From assembly GCF_949987515.2 (NCBI RefSeq), contig NC_082687.1, forward strand, positions 23,420,148-23,484,147: a stretch of DNA of 64,000 nucleotides, in the 5' to 3' direction. Position numbers and translations under genes: made by a program. Position 1 is the stretch's first letter. Each line of letters begins with the position of its first letter. Under the pieces are notes generated by a model, which worked only from the letters and a program-made list of their open reading frames with translations, made no database searches and had not been told where the DNA came from. This document shows positions 1 to 10,860 of this stretch, piece after piece. The stretch is from Delphinus delphis (Eukaryota > Chordata > Mammalia > Artiodactyla > Delphinidae).

Positions 1-94
1 TACAAACTGCTCATTGCTCATCACCTAACTTTGACCGCAATTTCAGTCAGGAAAACTGCAATATACGGCTAGTGTTGGAGCCAGACTGCCTATG

Positions 95-275
95 TTCGAG
101 CAGGTGTGTGACACAGGGCAAGTTTCTTATCCTCTCTATGTGTCAGCTTCCTCATCTACAAGATGAGGATAACAGTAGTAATCTACCCCATGAATTGTGG
201 CAAGGAAGAAATGAGTTAATCACTGTAAAGTTTGCTGTGAAGTTAGTGATATATAAAGGTTAGCTATTACTATTG
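95..275 (+). repeat. MIR SINE, sense
   Basis: The stretch follows the MIR order: a 'gtgtgacacagggcaagtt' type core, then 'cctcatctacaagatgagga', then 'gaatgagttaat' and a tail ending in 'ttagctattactatt'. It is heavily diverged, as expected for a mammal-wide SINE. Ends are approximate. Confidence 0.75.
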
Positions 276-344
276 CTAAGTTAAAACGGTACCATCTTAT
301 ATATACAGCATTCCTCTAGGCACTTATCTAAAAGTGACTGCCTC

Positions 345-456
345 TGAAAAAGAGTGGATATATGTATTTGTATAACAGATTCACTTTGCTGTACATGTGA
401 AACTAACACAACATTGTAAATCAATTATACCCCAATACAAATTTTAAAAAATAAAA
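345..456 (+). repeat. L1 3'-end fragment, sense
   Basis: This matches the last ~110 bp of the L1 3' UTR seen in better copies in this window (27165-27240): a 'gattcactttgctgtaca' block, 'aactaacacaacattgtaaa', 'caattataccccaatac', then an A-rich tail. It is 5'-truncated and more diverged than the copy at 4080-4258. Confidence 0.8.
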
Positions 457-614
457 GCAACTGCCTCAGAATCAGTTCATCTAGATATTTGGTAATAAAG
501 CCCCACTGAGTAATGCCCAAAATCCTTTTTTTTTTTTGTTAGAGAACAAAAAGGAAAATAGTATTTTAAATTCCATTTTGATCTATAGCAATGTGTTATT
601 TTGTAATTCATTGT

Positions 615-760
615 ACATATATTTATTGAGTACTTACTATGTGCCAGACACTGTGCCAGGAGCTAAGAATAAAGCGGTGAATGAAAACAGATATAGCCCC
701 TCCCCTGGTGATGCTTACGTACAGTGGGGGAAAGCACCACCAATCCAATAATCATAAAAC
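615..760 (-). repeat. L2/MIR-type tail, antisense
   Basis: The block 'attgagtacttactatgtg' followed by 'ccagacactgtgccagg' is the reverse complement of the tail shared by L2 and MIR. The downstream 'gatgcttacgtacagtgggg' fits the L2 version. L2 and MIR cannot be separated with certainty by eye. Confidence 0.65.
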
Positions 761-814
761 AAATGGAAAACATTAAGTATGAAAAATGTTGTAAGGTGAG
801 GTACATGATGCTGT

Positions 815-1020
815 AAGAAGGCCGATTTGCCAAAAATCAATTTGCAGAAAGCCAATTTGCCAAAAGTCAATTTTCCAAATGACTGATTCACTGAATTCCC
901 TAACAGACAAATCACTGAAAGCTAGTTCACCAAAAACCAATTTCTAGAAAATCAATTTGATGAAAAGTAGTCTGCCAAATTATCATTTCATCAAATGACT
1001 AATTTACTGAATTATTAAGG
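815..1020. repeat. Degenerate 116-bp tandem repeat of unknown family
   Basis: Short 'caatttgccaaaa' type motifs recur on a ~16-25 bp rhythm. A larger unit also repeats: 'caaatgactgattcactgaa' at 876 and 'caaatgactaatttactgaa' at 992 are 116 bp apart. I do not recognise the family; an old DNA transposon or a decayed satellite-like array are both possible. Confidence 0.5.
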
Positions 1021-2290
1021 ATTTTTCAAAGACTTCATTTCACAGATATTGCAATGCAGTCCTTTCATGACAGCTCTTTAACTCCAAATTTGACTGTCTG
1101 TCTGGGCTGGATATCAATTTCATGTTTTCACATTTTAGATGCCAAGTCCTTCTCTAAAGCCCAATGATCCAGTACTTCAATGTAAGCAAATGGTGGGCTT
1201 CTCCTTAAATGCAATTTACTGTCTTTAGACTTAAGCCTCTTCCAGAAAGATTGCTGCAGAGAACCACCCTAGACCAGGGTGATGAACTGGTCTCCTGTAA
1301 GTTGGCTTTTGCCAACTTTGTTTTTAGCCAATCTGTAATTCATGGAACTGACTCTAAGTTAACTGTTTTCCATTGAAATTACCTAAAGTACATGCTTTAG
1401 AACTGGGGAGTTTGGCCTTGTCAAACAGGTGAGAGAAGGCTTCACTGAGGAAAAAAATAACTGAACTAAGGTCAGTAGGACAAACTTTAAGAACCACCAA
1501 GCAAAAGGGGGGGGGAGGAACAAAGGGAAAAGCATATGCAAAAACTATTTGAAAGGATGAAGCACTGAAATTAGAAGAGTTTGCAAAATGGCCACTGTGG
1601 GTGGAATACAAAGAACGTGGGGAAGCATAGTGTGAACAGAGGCTAGAAATATGGTTGAGAGCTAGACCTGTTGTGCCCCATAGACCATAATAAAAACTTC
1701 TGTTCTTACTTTAAGAATGGGGAGCTTTAATACATTTAAGTAGAGGAATGACATAATCAGATTTGCATGTTCAAAGATTAGTTTGCAAGTGGTGTGGAGA
1801 CAATATTTTAAGAGTGTGCTGGTATAGGCTATTTTCTTACCTGGAAATTTATTATTGTGGTAGTTCAGAAGTCAGAAGATAGTAATTAGACTAGGGGAGG
1901 CAGAAAAAGTGGAGCAAAGTAAATTACTTATAGACCTATTTAGGAGGTCAAAACAATAGAACTTGTTATGGGTTATTGGATATGAAGGTGAAGAAGAGGA
2001 AAGGGGGAAAGTGTCTTGGACAACTCCTATATTTCTGGTTTGCATAGCTGGATGGTGGTGTCATTCCTGAGAAAGGGAAAACTAGAAGACCAGGTTTGTA
2101 TAATATTCCTTCAGTGTATTACTGTATATTTGTATATTTTATGTACCTATCAGAATATATTCTTTCAAAATTTAAGTTATTTAGAAATGAAATGTGAGTT
2201 TGATTGAGTTTGGTTAAATGTGAGTCTGGTTGTATACAATTTAGTGCCTCGTGTGTGGGGGGGTATTCCATAGGCCATAATCCTTTTCAT
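1020..2290. other. Intergenic, no recognised feature
   Basis: No gene, RNA gene or recognised transposon is visible. Short ORFs here lack family resemblance. The segment near 1285-1340 carries further 'ttggcttttgccaactttg' type motifs that may belong to the repeat at 815-1020. Confidence 0.5.
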
Positions 2291-2291
2291 C

Positions 2292-2725
2292 CAGCCTCCA
2301 TTATTACTAGCTTGAAGCAACTAACTAAGCCTCTCTGTGTCCCAATTTCTTCAGCCTTAAAATGGAAATACTAGCGCCTGCCTGGGAAGAAACTAGCTAG
2401 CATATTTCTACAATCCATTCTCTCCCTTGACTGAAAGGAGGCCCCTAGAAAAGAAGGAAGTTGACCTAGTTAAATTTCCTTATGAACATGCTAATGACAA
2501 ACCTCCTGGCAAACTTGAAGCAAAGTTAATTGTGCCAAATCATCATTGCACCCAATGATGCCAGTGAGATCTCTGATTCCTGTCTGACTTGATAATGCAA
2601 TCTTTTGTGTTAAGATTAACACAGAGGACACTGGTGAGGATTAAATGAGTCAATGCTTGTGAAAATGCAGTGCCAAGCTTGTAGCAAGCACTCATTAAGT
2701 TGGCTATTATTAATAATATATTATT
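2292..2725 (+). repeat. MIR SINE halves, sense, interrupted
   Basis: The 5' core lies at 2320-2395 ('caactaactaagcctctctg', 'aaaatggaaata'). The 3' end lies at 2630-2725 ('gaggattaaatgagtcaatg', 'agcaagcactcattaagttg'). About 230 bp of other sequence separates them, so this is either one interrupted MIR or two partial copies. Confidence 0.6.
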
Positions 2726-2754
2726 ATAATGCCAAGAAAGAGTAAGAGCTATCA

Positions 2755-2960
2755 TTTATAGAGTGAATATTATGTGAAAGGCACTTAAGTGTCTTCTACG
2801 GATTAACTCCTTTAATCATCAAAAAAGTCTATGTTGTATGTTTATTACCATTATATAAGAAGCCTAAAGCCTGGAGATTAGTTTTCCCAAAGTCATAGAG
2901 CTAGTAAATTGTGGCACTAGGTTTTACACCCAGGCAGTCTAACTCTCCAGTTGAGCTCTC
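2755..2960 (-). repeat. MIR SINE, antisense
   Basis: The order 'gaatattatgtgaaaggcac', 'ttaactcctttaatcatc', 'cccaaagtcatagagctagt', 'acccaggcagtctaactc' is the reverse complement of MIR. It faces the sense MIR just upstream. Confidence 0.7.
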
Positions 2961-4079
2961 ATTCCTAATTCCAAATAATAGTGCCTTGTTACACCCTGTC
3001 TCTGAAAGCCCACTGGAATGTCCATCCAGGTGCTATTTTAGTATGATGAAAGCATAATTTATTAACGAGCATCAAAATGGCCTTAAAATGTTAATGCACT
3101 TTCTAAATATATGTGACTCCTACTGAGGGAGTTACTAACCTCAGGAGAAGTAAAAACAGAAAAAACTATTATTTTTACTCCATTTCTCAAAATGTAATGA
3201 CCCTTTGATATTCCACCGAGCACAACCCCCCTGTGCTGCCCCCAAAAGAGGCATAGGGATGGTCAGTTATGAAACAACAAAATAAAACTGGAGTTTTAGG
3301 AAAATTAGCAAGAGATTTGGTGAGTTTCTCTCTGTGCTCACACTATACAAGCTATTTTATCTCCTTATTGCCGTCTTATAAACAACAATTGGGATAAGCA
3401 AAGCAAAAGGAGATATAAGTTAACTCTATCAACTTTGCTAATAGCAATAATTAACATATATGGCTAAAATATTATCTTGGAGGGTAAAAGAGTATTGATT
3501 TGATTTGATTTGAAATTATATTTAGAAATGGCATTGGTACTCCACAGCCTTTATTACATAAATGATAGTTATAAACTATGGGCACTCAATTTAGTCTTAT
3601 TTTATTCATTAAGGACATTCTTTTTTTATAAGAACACCGTAGATTGGATATGAAATCATATTTCCATGGATTTTTACAATCCACACAATACTGAGAATAA
3701 AATAATTAAACAACAGTGTCCCCGGCACTGACACAGGAAGGTGGAAGATTATCTAATGTTACCCAAGAAGCATTATGGTAGCCATGTTCCTGCCCATTGT
3801 GGTTGTTTTCAGTCTAGGTATCAAACAGGAAGCAATTTTTCCTGCTAAAGCAAGCAGACCCTAGCCTTGAAGAAAACAGGGCATGGCAAGGAGAACAAGG
3901 TACACAGCAGCCAAATGAGGAAAAGGCCATATTTAAAGTAAGCTCTAGGAACTTCAGATGCATAGGTAAAGAAATTTCTGCAAATAGTTATAAAGGCTTT
4001 GATACAAAAAATGTCACCATTCTACGGCAGATTTGAATGGAGCCCTCCAAAGTAAGATCAGCAGGACTTGAAAGAAAAT
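2961..4079. other. Intergenic, no recognised feature
   Basis: AT-rich unique-looking sequence with a short (TTTGA)n run at about 3494-3516. No coding exon or RNA gene is visible. Confidence 0.5.
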
Positions 4080-4258
4080 CGGTGCTTTGTGACCAGCTAG
4101 AGGGGTGGGATAGGGAGGATGGGAGGGAGGGAGACGCAAGAGGGAAGAGATATGGGGATATATGTATACATATAGCTGATTCACTTTGTTATAAAGCAGA
4201 AACTAACACACTATTGTAAAGCAATTATACTCCAATAAAGATGTTAAAAAAAAAAAGA
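4080..4258 (+). repeat. L1 3'-end fragment, sense, little diverged
   Basis: This matches the L1 3' UTR at 27075-27250 almost base for base: 'ggtgctttgtgaccagctag', the G-rich 'ggatgggagggagggaga' block, 'gattcactttgttataaagc', 'actccaataaagatgtt' and a poly-A tail at 4246-4257. It is strongly 5'-truncated. Confidence 0.9.
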
Positions 4259-4934
4259 AATCTAGATTGGAACAGAACAGAGAAGAATGCTTATTAAGAA
4301 GGAAATGGAAATTGACATCAGTATCCCATTTGTGAAGAATTCATATTTAATTTTATACACATATGCAAGTCAACTGTACATAAAAATGCATGTTGTTTTT
4401 AGAAACCCCAATACGAGTAATTTCTTTCCTTACGTATTGTTGGAGATACCAGAACTGAAAGGACCTGTTGGGAGAGACAATCTGCCATGGGCAGTTATCA
4501 TACTGCACATTTTTGCAGGGTGTGCCATGAAAGCAAAGCCCTGACCACTCTCTGCCCAGGCCATTTCTGAAATTTGTGCTTGCAGAGAGCAATCTTGAGA
4601 GATAAGGTAATGCAACCATCACAAATAAAGAGCAGGCTTGCTTAGTGCTTGCTATAAAAACAGTGGATTCCCAAATTCAGTTAGAATATAACTGACTGCA
4701 TGTGCAGGCTCCCAACTAGGCCCTCTGTGTACCCCCATGTAAATGAGGGGCAAGGGGAATCAATGCAAACATACTGATGCTCATGCATTGATGAAACAGT
4801 AACAGGCTAACTTATTAGCTTGCAAGCATGGTAAAATCAAATCCTGGAACTGAAAAACCCTGCTTGACCCTATAATAAAGATTCCAGATTCCAGAATAGA
4901 TGAATACTATCTTTCATAATGCATTTGGGTTTAA
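4259..4934. other. Intergenic, no recognised feature
   Basis: Overlapping short ORFs exist on both strands between 4287 and 4622, but none resembles a protein family and their codon use looks random. No repeat is recognised. Confidence 0.45.
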
Positions 4935-5400
4935 AAATAGGGTTTATTTTTTAGAGCAGTTTAAGGTTTAGAGAAGAATTCCCCAGAAAGTTTAAAGGAT
5001 TTTCATATTCCTCCACCCCCAATTTTACCCTATTATTAATAACTTAGAGTGGAACATTTGTTGCAGTTGATGAAACAATATTGATACATTAGGGTTTACT
5101 CTGTGTCCTACATTCTGTGGGTTTAATAAATGCATAATGTCATGTGTCTGTTATTATAGTATCATATACAGTAGTTTCACCACCATAAAAATTCCCTGTG
5201 CTCTACTTATTCATCCCCTCTTCCCCCAAACCCCTGGAAAACACTGATTTTTTTTTTTTTTTTTACTCTCCTTAGTTTTGCCTTTTCCAGAATGTCATAT
5301 AGTGGAGATCATAAAATATAAAACATGTAGCCTTTTGAGACTCGATTCTTTCACTTAGCAACATGCATTTTTCTCCATGTCTTTCCATGGCTTGATGGCT
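4935..5400 (-). repeat. Older L1 (L1M-type) 3' end, antisense
   Basis: Text such as 'ttttttagagcagtttaagg', 'ccccctcttcccccaaaccc'-like C-rich stretches and 'cttagcaacatgcatttttc' follows the reverse complement of an old L1 3' UTR. The younger L1 at 5402 is inserted at its left part. Subfamily is not assigned. Confidence 0.55.
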
Positions 5401-5624
5401 CATTTTTTTTTTACTTTTAATTTAATTTATTTTTTTATACAGCAGGTTCTTATTAGTCATCCATTTTATACCCATCAGTGTATACATGTAAATCCCAATC
5501 TCCCAATTCATCACACCACCACACATACACCCCCGCCATGGCTTTCCCCCCTTGGTATCCATACATTTGTTCTCTACATCTGTCTCTATTTCTGCCCTGC
5601 AAACTGGTTCATCTGTACCATTTT

Positions 5625-6341
5625 CTAAGTTCCACATATATACGTTAATGTGCGATATTTGTTTTTCTCTTTCTGACTTACTTCACTCTGTATGACAGTC
5701 TCTAGATCCATCCACGTCTCTACAAATGACCCAATTTCGTTCCTTTTTATGGCAGAGTAATATTCCATTGTATATATGTACCACATCTTCTTTATGCATT
5801 TGTCTGTCGATGGGCATTTAGGTTGCTTCCATGACCTGGCTATTGTAAGTAGTGCTACAAGGAACATTGGAGTGCATGTGTCTTTTTGAATTATGGTTTT
5901 CTCTGGGTATATGCCCAGTAGTGGGATTGCTGGGTCAAGTGAGGTGTTAAAGTCCCCCACTATTATTGTGTTACTGTCGATTTCCTCTTTTATAGCTATT
6001 AGCAGTTGCCTTATGTATTGAGGTGCTCCTATGTTGGGTGCATATATATTTATAATTGTTATATCTTCTTCTTGGATTGGTCCCTTGATCATTATGTAGT
6101 GTCCTTCCTTGTCTCTTGTAACATTCTTTATTTTAAAATCTATTTTATCTGATATGAGTATTGTTACTCCAGCTTTCTTTTGATTTCCATTTGCATGGAA
6201 TATCTTTTTCCATTCCCTCACTTTCAGTCTGTATGTGTCCCTAGGTCTGAAGTGGGTCTCTTGTAGACAGCATATATGTGGGTCTTGTTTTTTTTTCAGC
6301 AAGCTTTTTTTCAGCAAGCTTGTGTCTTTTGGTTGGAGCAT
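5625..6341 (-). pseudogene. L1 ORF2 remnant: endonuclease part fused in frame to C-terminus
   Basis: A 238-codon open frame joins two distant parts of L1 ORF2. The first ~130 residues are the endonuclease part, with 'CCLQETHF' (the catalytic Glu region) and 'VGDFNT' (the Asp/Asn region). The residues after the junction, starting at '[14 protein letters not shown]', belong to the far C-terminal region. The whole reverse transcriptase domain is missing, and the last endonuclease motif (His of the SDH motif) is lost too, so no catalytic activity is expected. The N-terminus is odd: a short duplicated 'cagcaagctt' block at about 6297-6321 replaces the usual sequence ahead of the endonuclease. Confidence 0.8.
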
Positions 6342-6475
6342 TTAATCCATTCACGTTTAAGGTAATTATCGATATGTATGTTCCTATGACCATTTTCTTA
6401 ATTGTTTTGGGTTTGTTTTTGTAGGTCCTTTTCTTCTCTTGTGTTTCCCACTTAAAGAAGTTCCTTTAGCATTTG

Positions 6476-7180
6476 TTATAGAGCTGGTTTGGTGGTGCTG
6501 AATTCTCTTAGCTTTTGATTGTCTGTAAAGCTTTTGATTTCTCCATGGAATCTGAATGAGATCCTTGCTGGGTAGAGTAATCTTGGTTGTAGGTTCTTCC
6601 CTTTCATCACTTTAAGTATATCATGCCACTCCCTTCTGGCTTGTAGAGTTTCTGCTGAGAAATCAGCTGTTAACCTTATGGGTTGTATGTTACTTGTCGT
6701 TTTTCCCTTGCTGCTTTCAACAATTTTTCTGTCTTTAATTTTTGCCACTTTGATTACTATGTGTCTCGGCATGTTTCTCCTTGGGTTTATCCTGTATGGG
6801 ACTCTCTGCACTTCCTGGACTTTGTTAGCTATTTCCTTTCCCATGTTAGGGAAGTTTTTGACTATAATCTCTTCAAATATTTTCTCGGGTTCTTTCTCTC
6901 TTCTCCTTCTGGGACCCCTATAATGCGAATGTTGTTACGTTTAATGTTGTCCCAGAGGTCTCTTAGGCTGTCTTCATTTCTTTTCATTCTTTTTTCTTTA
7001 TTCTGTTCCGCAGCAGTGAATTCCACCATTCTGTCTTCCAGGTGACTTATCCGTTCTTCTGCCTCAGTTATTCTGCTATTGATTCCATCTAGTGTATTTT
7101 TCATTTCAGTTATTGTATTGTTCATCTCTGTTTGGTTCTTCTTTAATTCTTCTAGGTCTTTGTTAAACATTTCTTGCATC
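6476..7180 (-). pseudogene. L1 ORF1 remnant (frameshifted)
   Basis: Two open segments in different frames cover the L1 ORF1 product: 6862-7179 (coiled-coil part, rich in E/K/N with 'EERISHLEDRM') and 6476-6844 (RNA-recognition and C-terminal part, with 'QEVQRVPYRINPRRNMPRHI'). In other L1s ORF1 makes an RNA-binding trimeric chaperone. The frameshift between the segments breaks it. Confidence 0.75.
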
Positions 7181-8427
7181 TTCTCGATCTTTGCCTCTGT
7201 TCTTTTTCCGAGGTCCTAGATCATCTTCACTCTCATTATTCTGAATTCTTTTTCTGGAAGGTTGCCTATCTCCACTTTGTTTGGTTGTTTTTCTGGAGTT
7301 CTATCTTGTTGCTTCATCTGGTACATATACATAGCCCTCTGCCTTTTCATCTTGTCTGTCTTTCTGTGAATGTGGTTTTTGTTCCACAGGCTGCAGGATT
7401 GTAGTTCTTCTTGCTTTTGCTGTCTTCCCTCTGGTGGATGGGTCTATCTAAGAGGCTTGAGCAAGTTTCCTGATGGGAGGGACTGGTGGTGGGTAGAGCT
7501 GGCTGTTGCTCCGGTGGGCAGAGCTCAGTAAAACTTTAATCCATTTGTCTGCTGATGGGTGGGGCTGTGTTCCCTCCCTGTTGGTTGTTTGGCCTGAGGC
7601 CATCCAACACTGGAGCCTACCCAGGCTCTTAGGTGGGGCTAATAGTGGACTCTGGGAGGGCTCACACCAAGGAGTACTTCCCAGAATTTCTGCCACCAGT
7701 GCCCTTCTCCTCACGATGAGACACAGCCACCCCCCGCGTCTGCAGGAGACCCTCCAACACTAGCAGGTAGGTCTGGTTCAGTCTCCCCTGGGGTCACTGC
7801 TCCTTCCCCTGTGTCCCGATGCGCACACTACTTTGTATGTGCCCTCCAAGAGTGGAGTCTCTGTTTTCCCCAGTCCTATCGAAGTCCTACAACCAATTCC
7901 CACTAGCCTTCAAAGTCTGATTCTCTAGGAATTCCTCCTCCCATTGCCGGACCCCCAGATTGGAAAGCCTGACGTGGGGCTCAGGACCTTCACTCCAGTG
8001 GGTGGACTTCTGTGGTATAAGTGTTCTCCAGTTTGTGAGTCACCCACCCAGCAGTTATGGGATTTGATTTTATTGTGATTGCGCCCCTCCTACCATCTTA
8101 TTGTAGTTTCTCCTTTGTCTTTGGATGTGGGGTATCTTTTTTGGTGAGTTCCAGTGTCTTCCTGTCGATGATTATTCAGCAGTTAGTTGTGATTCCAGTG
8201 TTCTCGAAAGAGGGAGTGAGAGCATGTCCTTCTACTCTGCCATCTTGAACCCAATCTCTCATTTCTTCTTAATTTTAGTCCTTTGTGATCAGAGAAGATA
8301 CTTGTATGATATCTGTTTGAAACTACTGAGACATAATGTGTTGTCTAACATACAGTCTATCCTAGAAAATGTCCCATGTGACCTTCAGTAAAATGTGTGT
8401 GCTATTGTTGTTGGGTACAGTGTTCTG

Positions 8428-8432
<5 letters not shown>

Positions 8433-8458
<26 letters not shown>

Positions 8459-8459
8459 T
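8433..8459. repeat. (TA)n microsatellite
   Basis: An uninterrupted run of TA dinucleotides lies inside the old L1 fragment. Confidence 0.9.
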
Positions 8460-8521
8460 TGATCTAGTTAGTGTACTGTGTTGTCTTCTATTTCCTTACC
8501 TCTGTCTGTTCTATCCATTAT

Positions 8522-8881
8522 TTTATTTATTTGTTTATTTATTTACTTACTTACTTACTTACTTATGGCTGCATTGGGTCTTCGTTGCTACGCGTGTTTC
8601 TAGTTTCAGAGAGCAGGGGTACTCTTCAGTGTGGTATGAGGGGTTCCCATTATGGCAGCTTCTCTTGTTCCAGAGCACGGGCTCTACGCGTGAAGGCTTC
8701 AGTAGTTGTGCCAAATGGGCTCAATGGTTGTGGCTCGCGGGCTCTAGAGCACAGGCTCAGTAGTTGTGGTGCAGGGGCTTAGTTGCTCCATGGCATGTGG
8801 GACCTTACTGGACCAGGGCTTGAACCCATGTCCCCTGCATTGGCAGGCAGATTCTTTACCACTGTGCCACAAGGGAAGTCC
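8522..8881 (-). mobile_element. CHR SINE, long form, antisense
   Basis: The right end 'ccacaagggaagtccc' is the reverse complement of the tRNA-derived head. The body has the repeated 'agtagttgtgg' and 'gggctctagagcacaggctc' units. The left end is a T-rich (TTTA/CTTA)n tail. The flank 'ctgttctatccattat' occurs on both sides (about 8507-8522 and 8882-8897), a target-site duplication that fixes the boundaries. Confidence 0.92.
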
Positions 8882-8960
8882 CTGTTCTATCCATTATTGA
8901 GACTGTATTGAGGTCCTTCAATGATTATTATAGAACTGTTTCTCCCTTTATTTTTTTCTG

Positions 8961-9353
8961 GTTTTATAATTGACATATAACATTGTATTAGTTTAAGGTG
9001 TAAAACATAATGACATATGTATTGCTAAATGATTATGATAGTATGTGTAGTTAATATCCATCACTTCATATAGTTACAATTTTTTCCTTATGATGAAAAC
9101 TTAGCAACTTTCAAATATACAATATGGTATTGTTAACTGTATACACCATGCTGTACATTACATCCCTAGAACTTACCTTATACCGGAAGTTTGTACCTCT
9201 AAACTCCCTTCACCCATTTTCTCTACCCCTCACCCCCTGTCTCTGGCAACTACCAATCTGTTCTGTTTCTATAAGTCTGTTTTTTAGATTCCACATATAA
9301 ATGAAACCATACAGTTTTTTCTTTCTCTTATTCCACTTAGCATTATGTATAGC
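8961..9353 (-). repeat. Older L1 3' end, antisense
   Basis: The text 'ataattgacatataacattg', 'ctggcaactaccaatctgtt' and 'ttccacatataaatgaaacc' is the reverse complement of an old L1 3' UTR and ORF2 end. It interrupts the L1 ORF2 fragment of 8256-9715. Confidence 0.65.
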
Positions 9354-9715
9354 TCACTTTAGTTCTGTCTGTTTTTGCTTCATATATTCTGATGATGTCA
9401 TTAGGTGCATAAATGTTTGTTATATCTCCTTGATGTATTTAAACTTTTATAAATGTTCTTCTTTGTCTCTTGTAACCTTTTTTTTGGATTTAATGTCTAT
9501 TTTGTCTGATAGAAGAATAACAACCCTTGCTGTCTTTTGGTTACTATTTTCATGGAATATCTATCCCCATTCCTTCACTTTCAATCTATTTGCATCTTTG
9601 GATCTAAAGTGAACCTCTTATAGGTGGATCATATGTTTTTAATCCACTCCTCTAACCTGTCTCTTGTTTGTCATTCACATATAAGTACTAATAAGGAGGG
9701 ACTTCTGTCACTTTT

Positions 9716-10215
9716 TTCCAGCTTTACTGAAATATAATTGACATAACATTGTGTAGGTTTAAAGTGTACAATGTGATAGTTTGATACACATGTATATTGT
9801 GAAATATTAACTGAAATAAGATTAAAACATTCCTTATCTCACATAATTAACTTTGTTGTTGTTAGTGTGAGAATGCTAAAACCCTACTCTCATAGCAACT
9901 TCCTAGTGTACAATACAATAATGTTAACTAGAGTCACCATGCAGTACCTTAGATCCCCAGAAGTTGTTCATCTTCTAAGTGTAAGCTTGTACTGTTTGAC
10001 CAAAATCTCCCCATTTTCCCCATCCCTCAGCCCCTGGCAACCACCATACTACTTTTTGTTTCTATGGGTTTGATATTTTTAGATTCCACACGTGAGTTCA
10101 TAAAGCATTTGTCTTTCTCTGGTTTATTTCATTTAGCAAAATGCCTTCAAGGTCCATCCATGTTGTCACAAATGGCAAGATTTCCTTTTTTATATGGATA
10201 AATAATATTCCATTC
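9716..10215 (-). repeat. Second older L1 3' end, antisense
   Basis: It resembles 8961-9353: 'gaaatataattgacataaca', 'cccctggcaaccaccatact', 'agattccacacgtgagttca', then 'gtccatccatgttgtcacaa'. It is probably an independent insertion of a related subfamily. Confidence 0.6.
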
Positions 10216-10860
10216 TGTTTTCTTGATTGCTGTAGGTTGTCTCTATGCCAAGAATGAGTCTGAGGTGTAAACTTAAGGTCTTCCCAGGTCTTTTCTGAGC
10301 CTGCCCCTGAGCATGCATAGTCATTTTCTAACTTTCCCCGTATATACAGTTGTTTTTTAATGTCCTAGTTTTTAATGTCTGGCTTCCAAAAGGGTAAAAA
10401 GAGAGAAATGGATGGGAGAGAAAAAGGGTCAGTCCTTTAAATCTTCTGGAAGTCACTTGAGGGGGAGGGGCTTACAACAATGGGAGGTGTAACAACAATG
10501 ACCACCCACCTCTTTTTCTGCATTTCTGCAATCAGATCTCAACATTTTGAGGACAGAGTCTTTTTGTTAACCCACTTTGGCTCCCGCAAGCTGTGTGCAA
10601 GGTTCTCCAGGAGCATGTGCACATCTGCCTGCCATGTGGCTGGGGGTGGGGAATAGGTATTTGCTCCTGTGCTAAGAGCTGAAATTGACCAAATTAACTG
10701 TATTTACCATCCAATATTTCCCCTGGAAACTGCAAGACTTCAATAGACTCCAGAGTTCCAAAACAGTTACATCAGACAGATTCTGCCAGTGCAACTGTTG
10801 TCTAGATGGAGAGACAGGTTCCTGGCACTTCCTATTCCACCATCTTCCCAGAATTCTCTA
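10216..10860 (-). repeat. Probable older L1 5' UTR, antisense
   Basis: The right end 'ttccaccatcttcccagaat' looks like the reverse complement of an L1 5' UTR head. The C/G-richer body with 'cctgcccctgagcatgcata' fits such a region. The piece could be the 5' end of the L1 whose 3' end is at 9716-10215, with the middle deleted. Confidence 0.4.

Larger units (their letters stand above)
5402..8255 (-). mobile_element. L1 LINE with large internal ORF2 deletion
   Basis: Read on the minus strand, the element starts at about 8255 with the L1 5' UTR head (reverse complement of 'ctctgccatcttgaac' at 8236-8251). It continues through a ~1-kb GC-rich 5' UTR, ORF1 (about 7180-6476), the start of ORF2, and then jumps at about 5936-5944 into the C-terminal end of ORF2 and the 3' UTR. 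Total length is ~2.85 kb instead of ~6 kb. Both ends are present, so the loss is internal. ORF1 is broken by a frameshift near 6845-6862. It sits in an older minus-strand L1 (8256 onward). Confidence 0.85.
8256..9715 (-). mobile_element. Older L1 ORF2 fragment, interrupted by two insertions
   Basis: 8256-8510, 8896-8960 and 9354-9715 read on the minus strand as consecutive parts of a diverged L1 ORF2. Examples are 'gttgttgggtacagtgttct', 'tattgtagaactg'-like text, and 'tggaatatctatccccattc' from the endonuclease part. A CHR SINE (8522-8881) and another L1 3' end (about 8961-9353) interrupt it. Confidence 0.65.

Noticed and set aside
815..1020. CRISPR-like array
   Set aside because: The genome is mammalian; the repeats are degenerate and lack constant-length unique spacers.
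4287..4622. Overlapping ORFs on both strands
   Set aside because: No resemblance to any family, no splice or promoter context, and codon use looks random.
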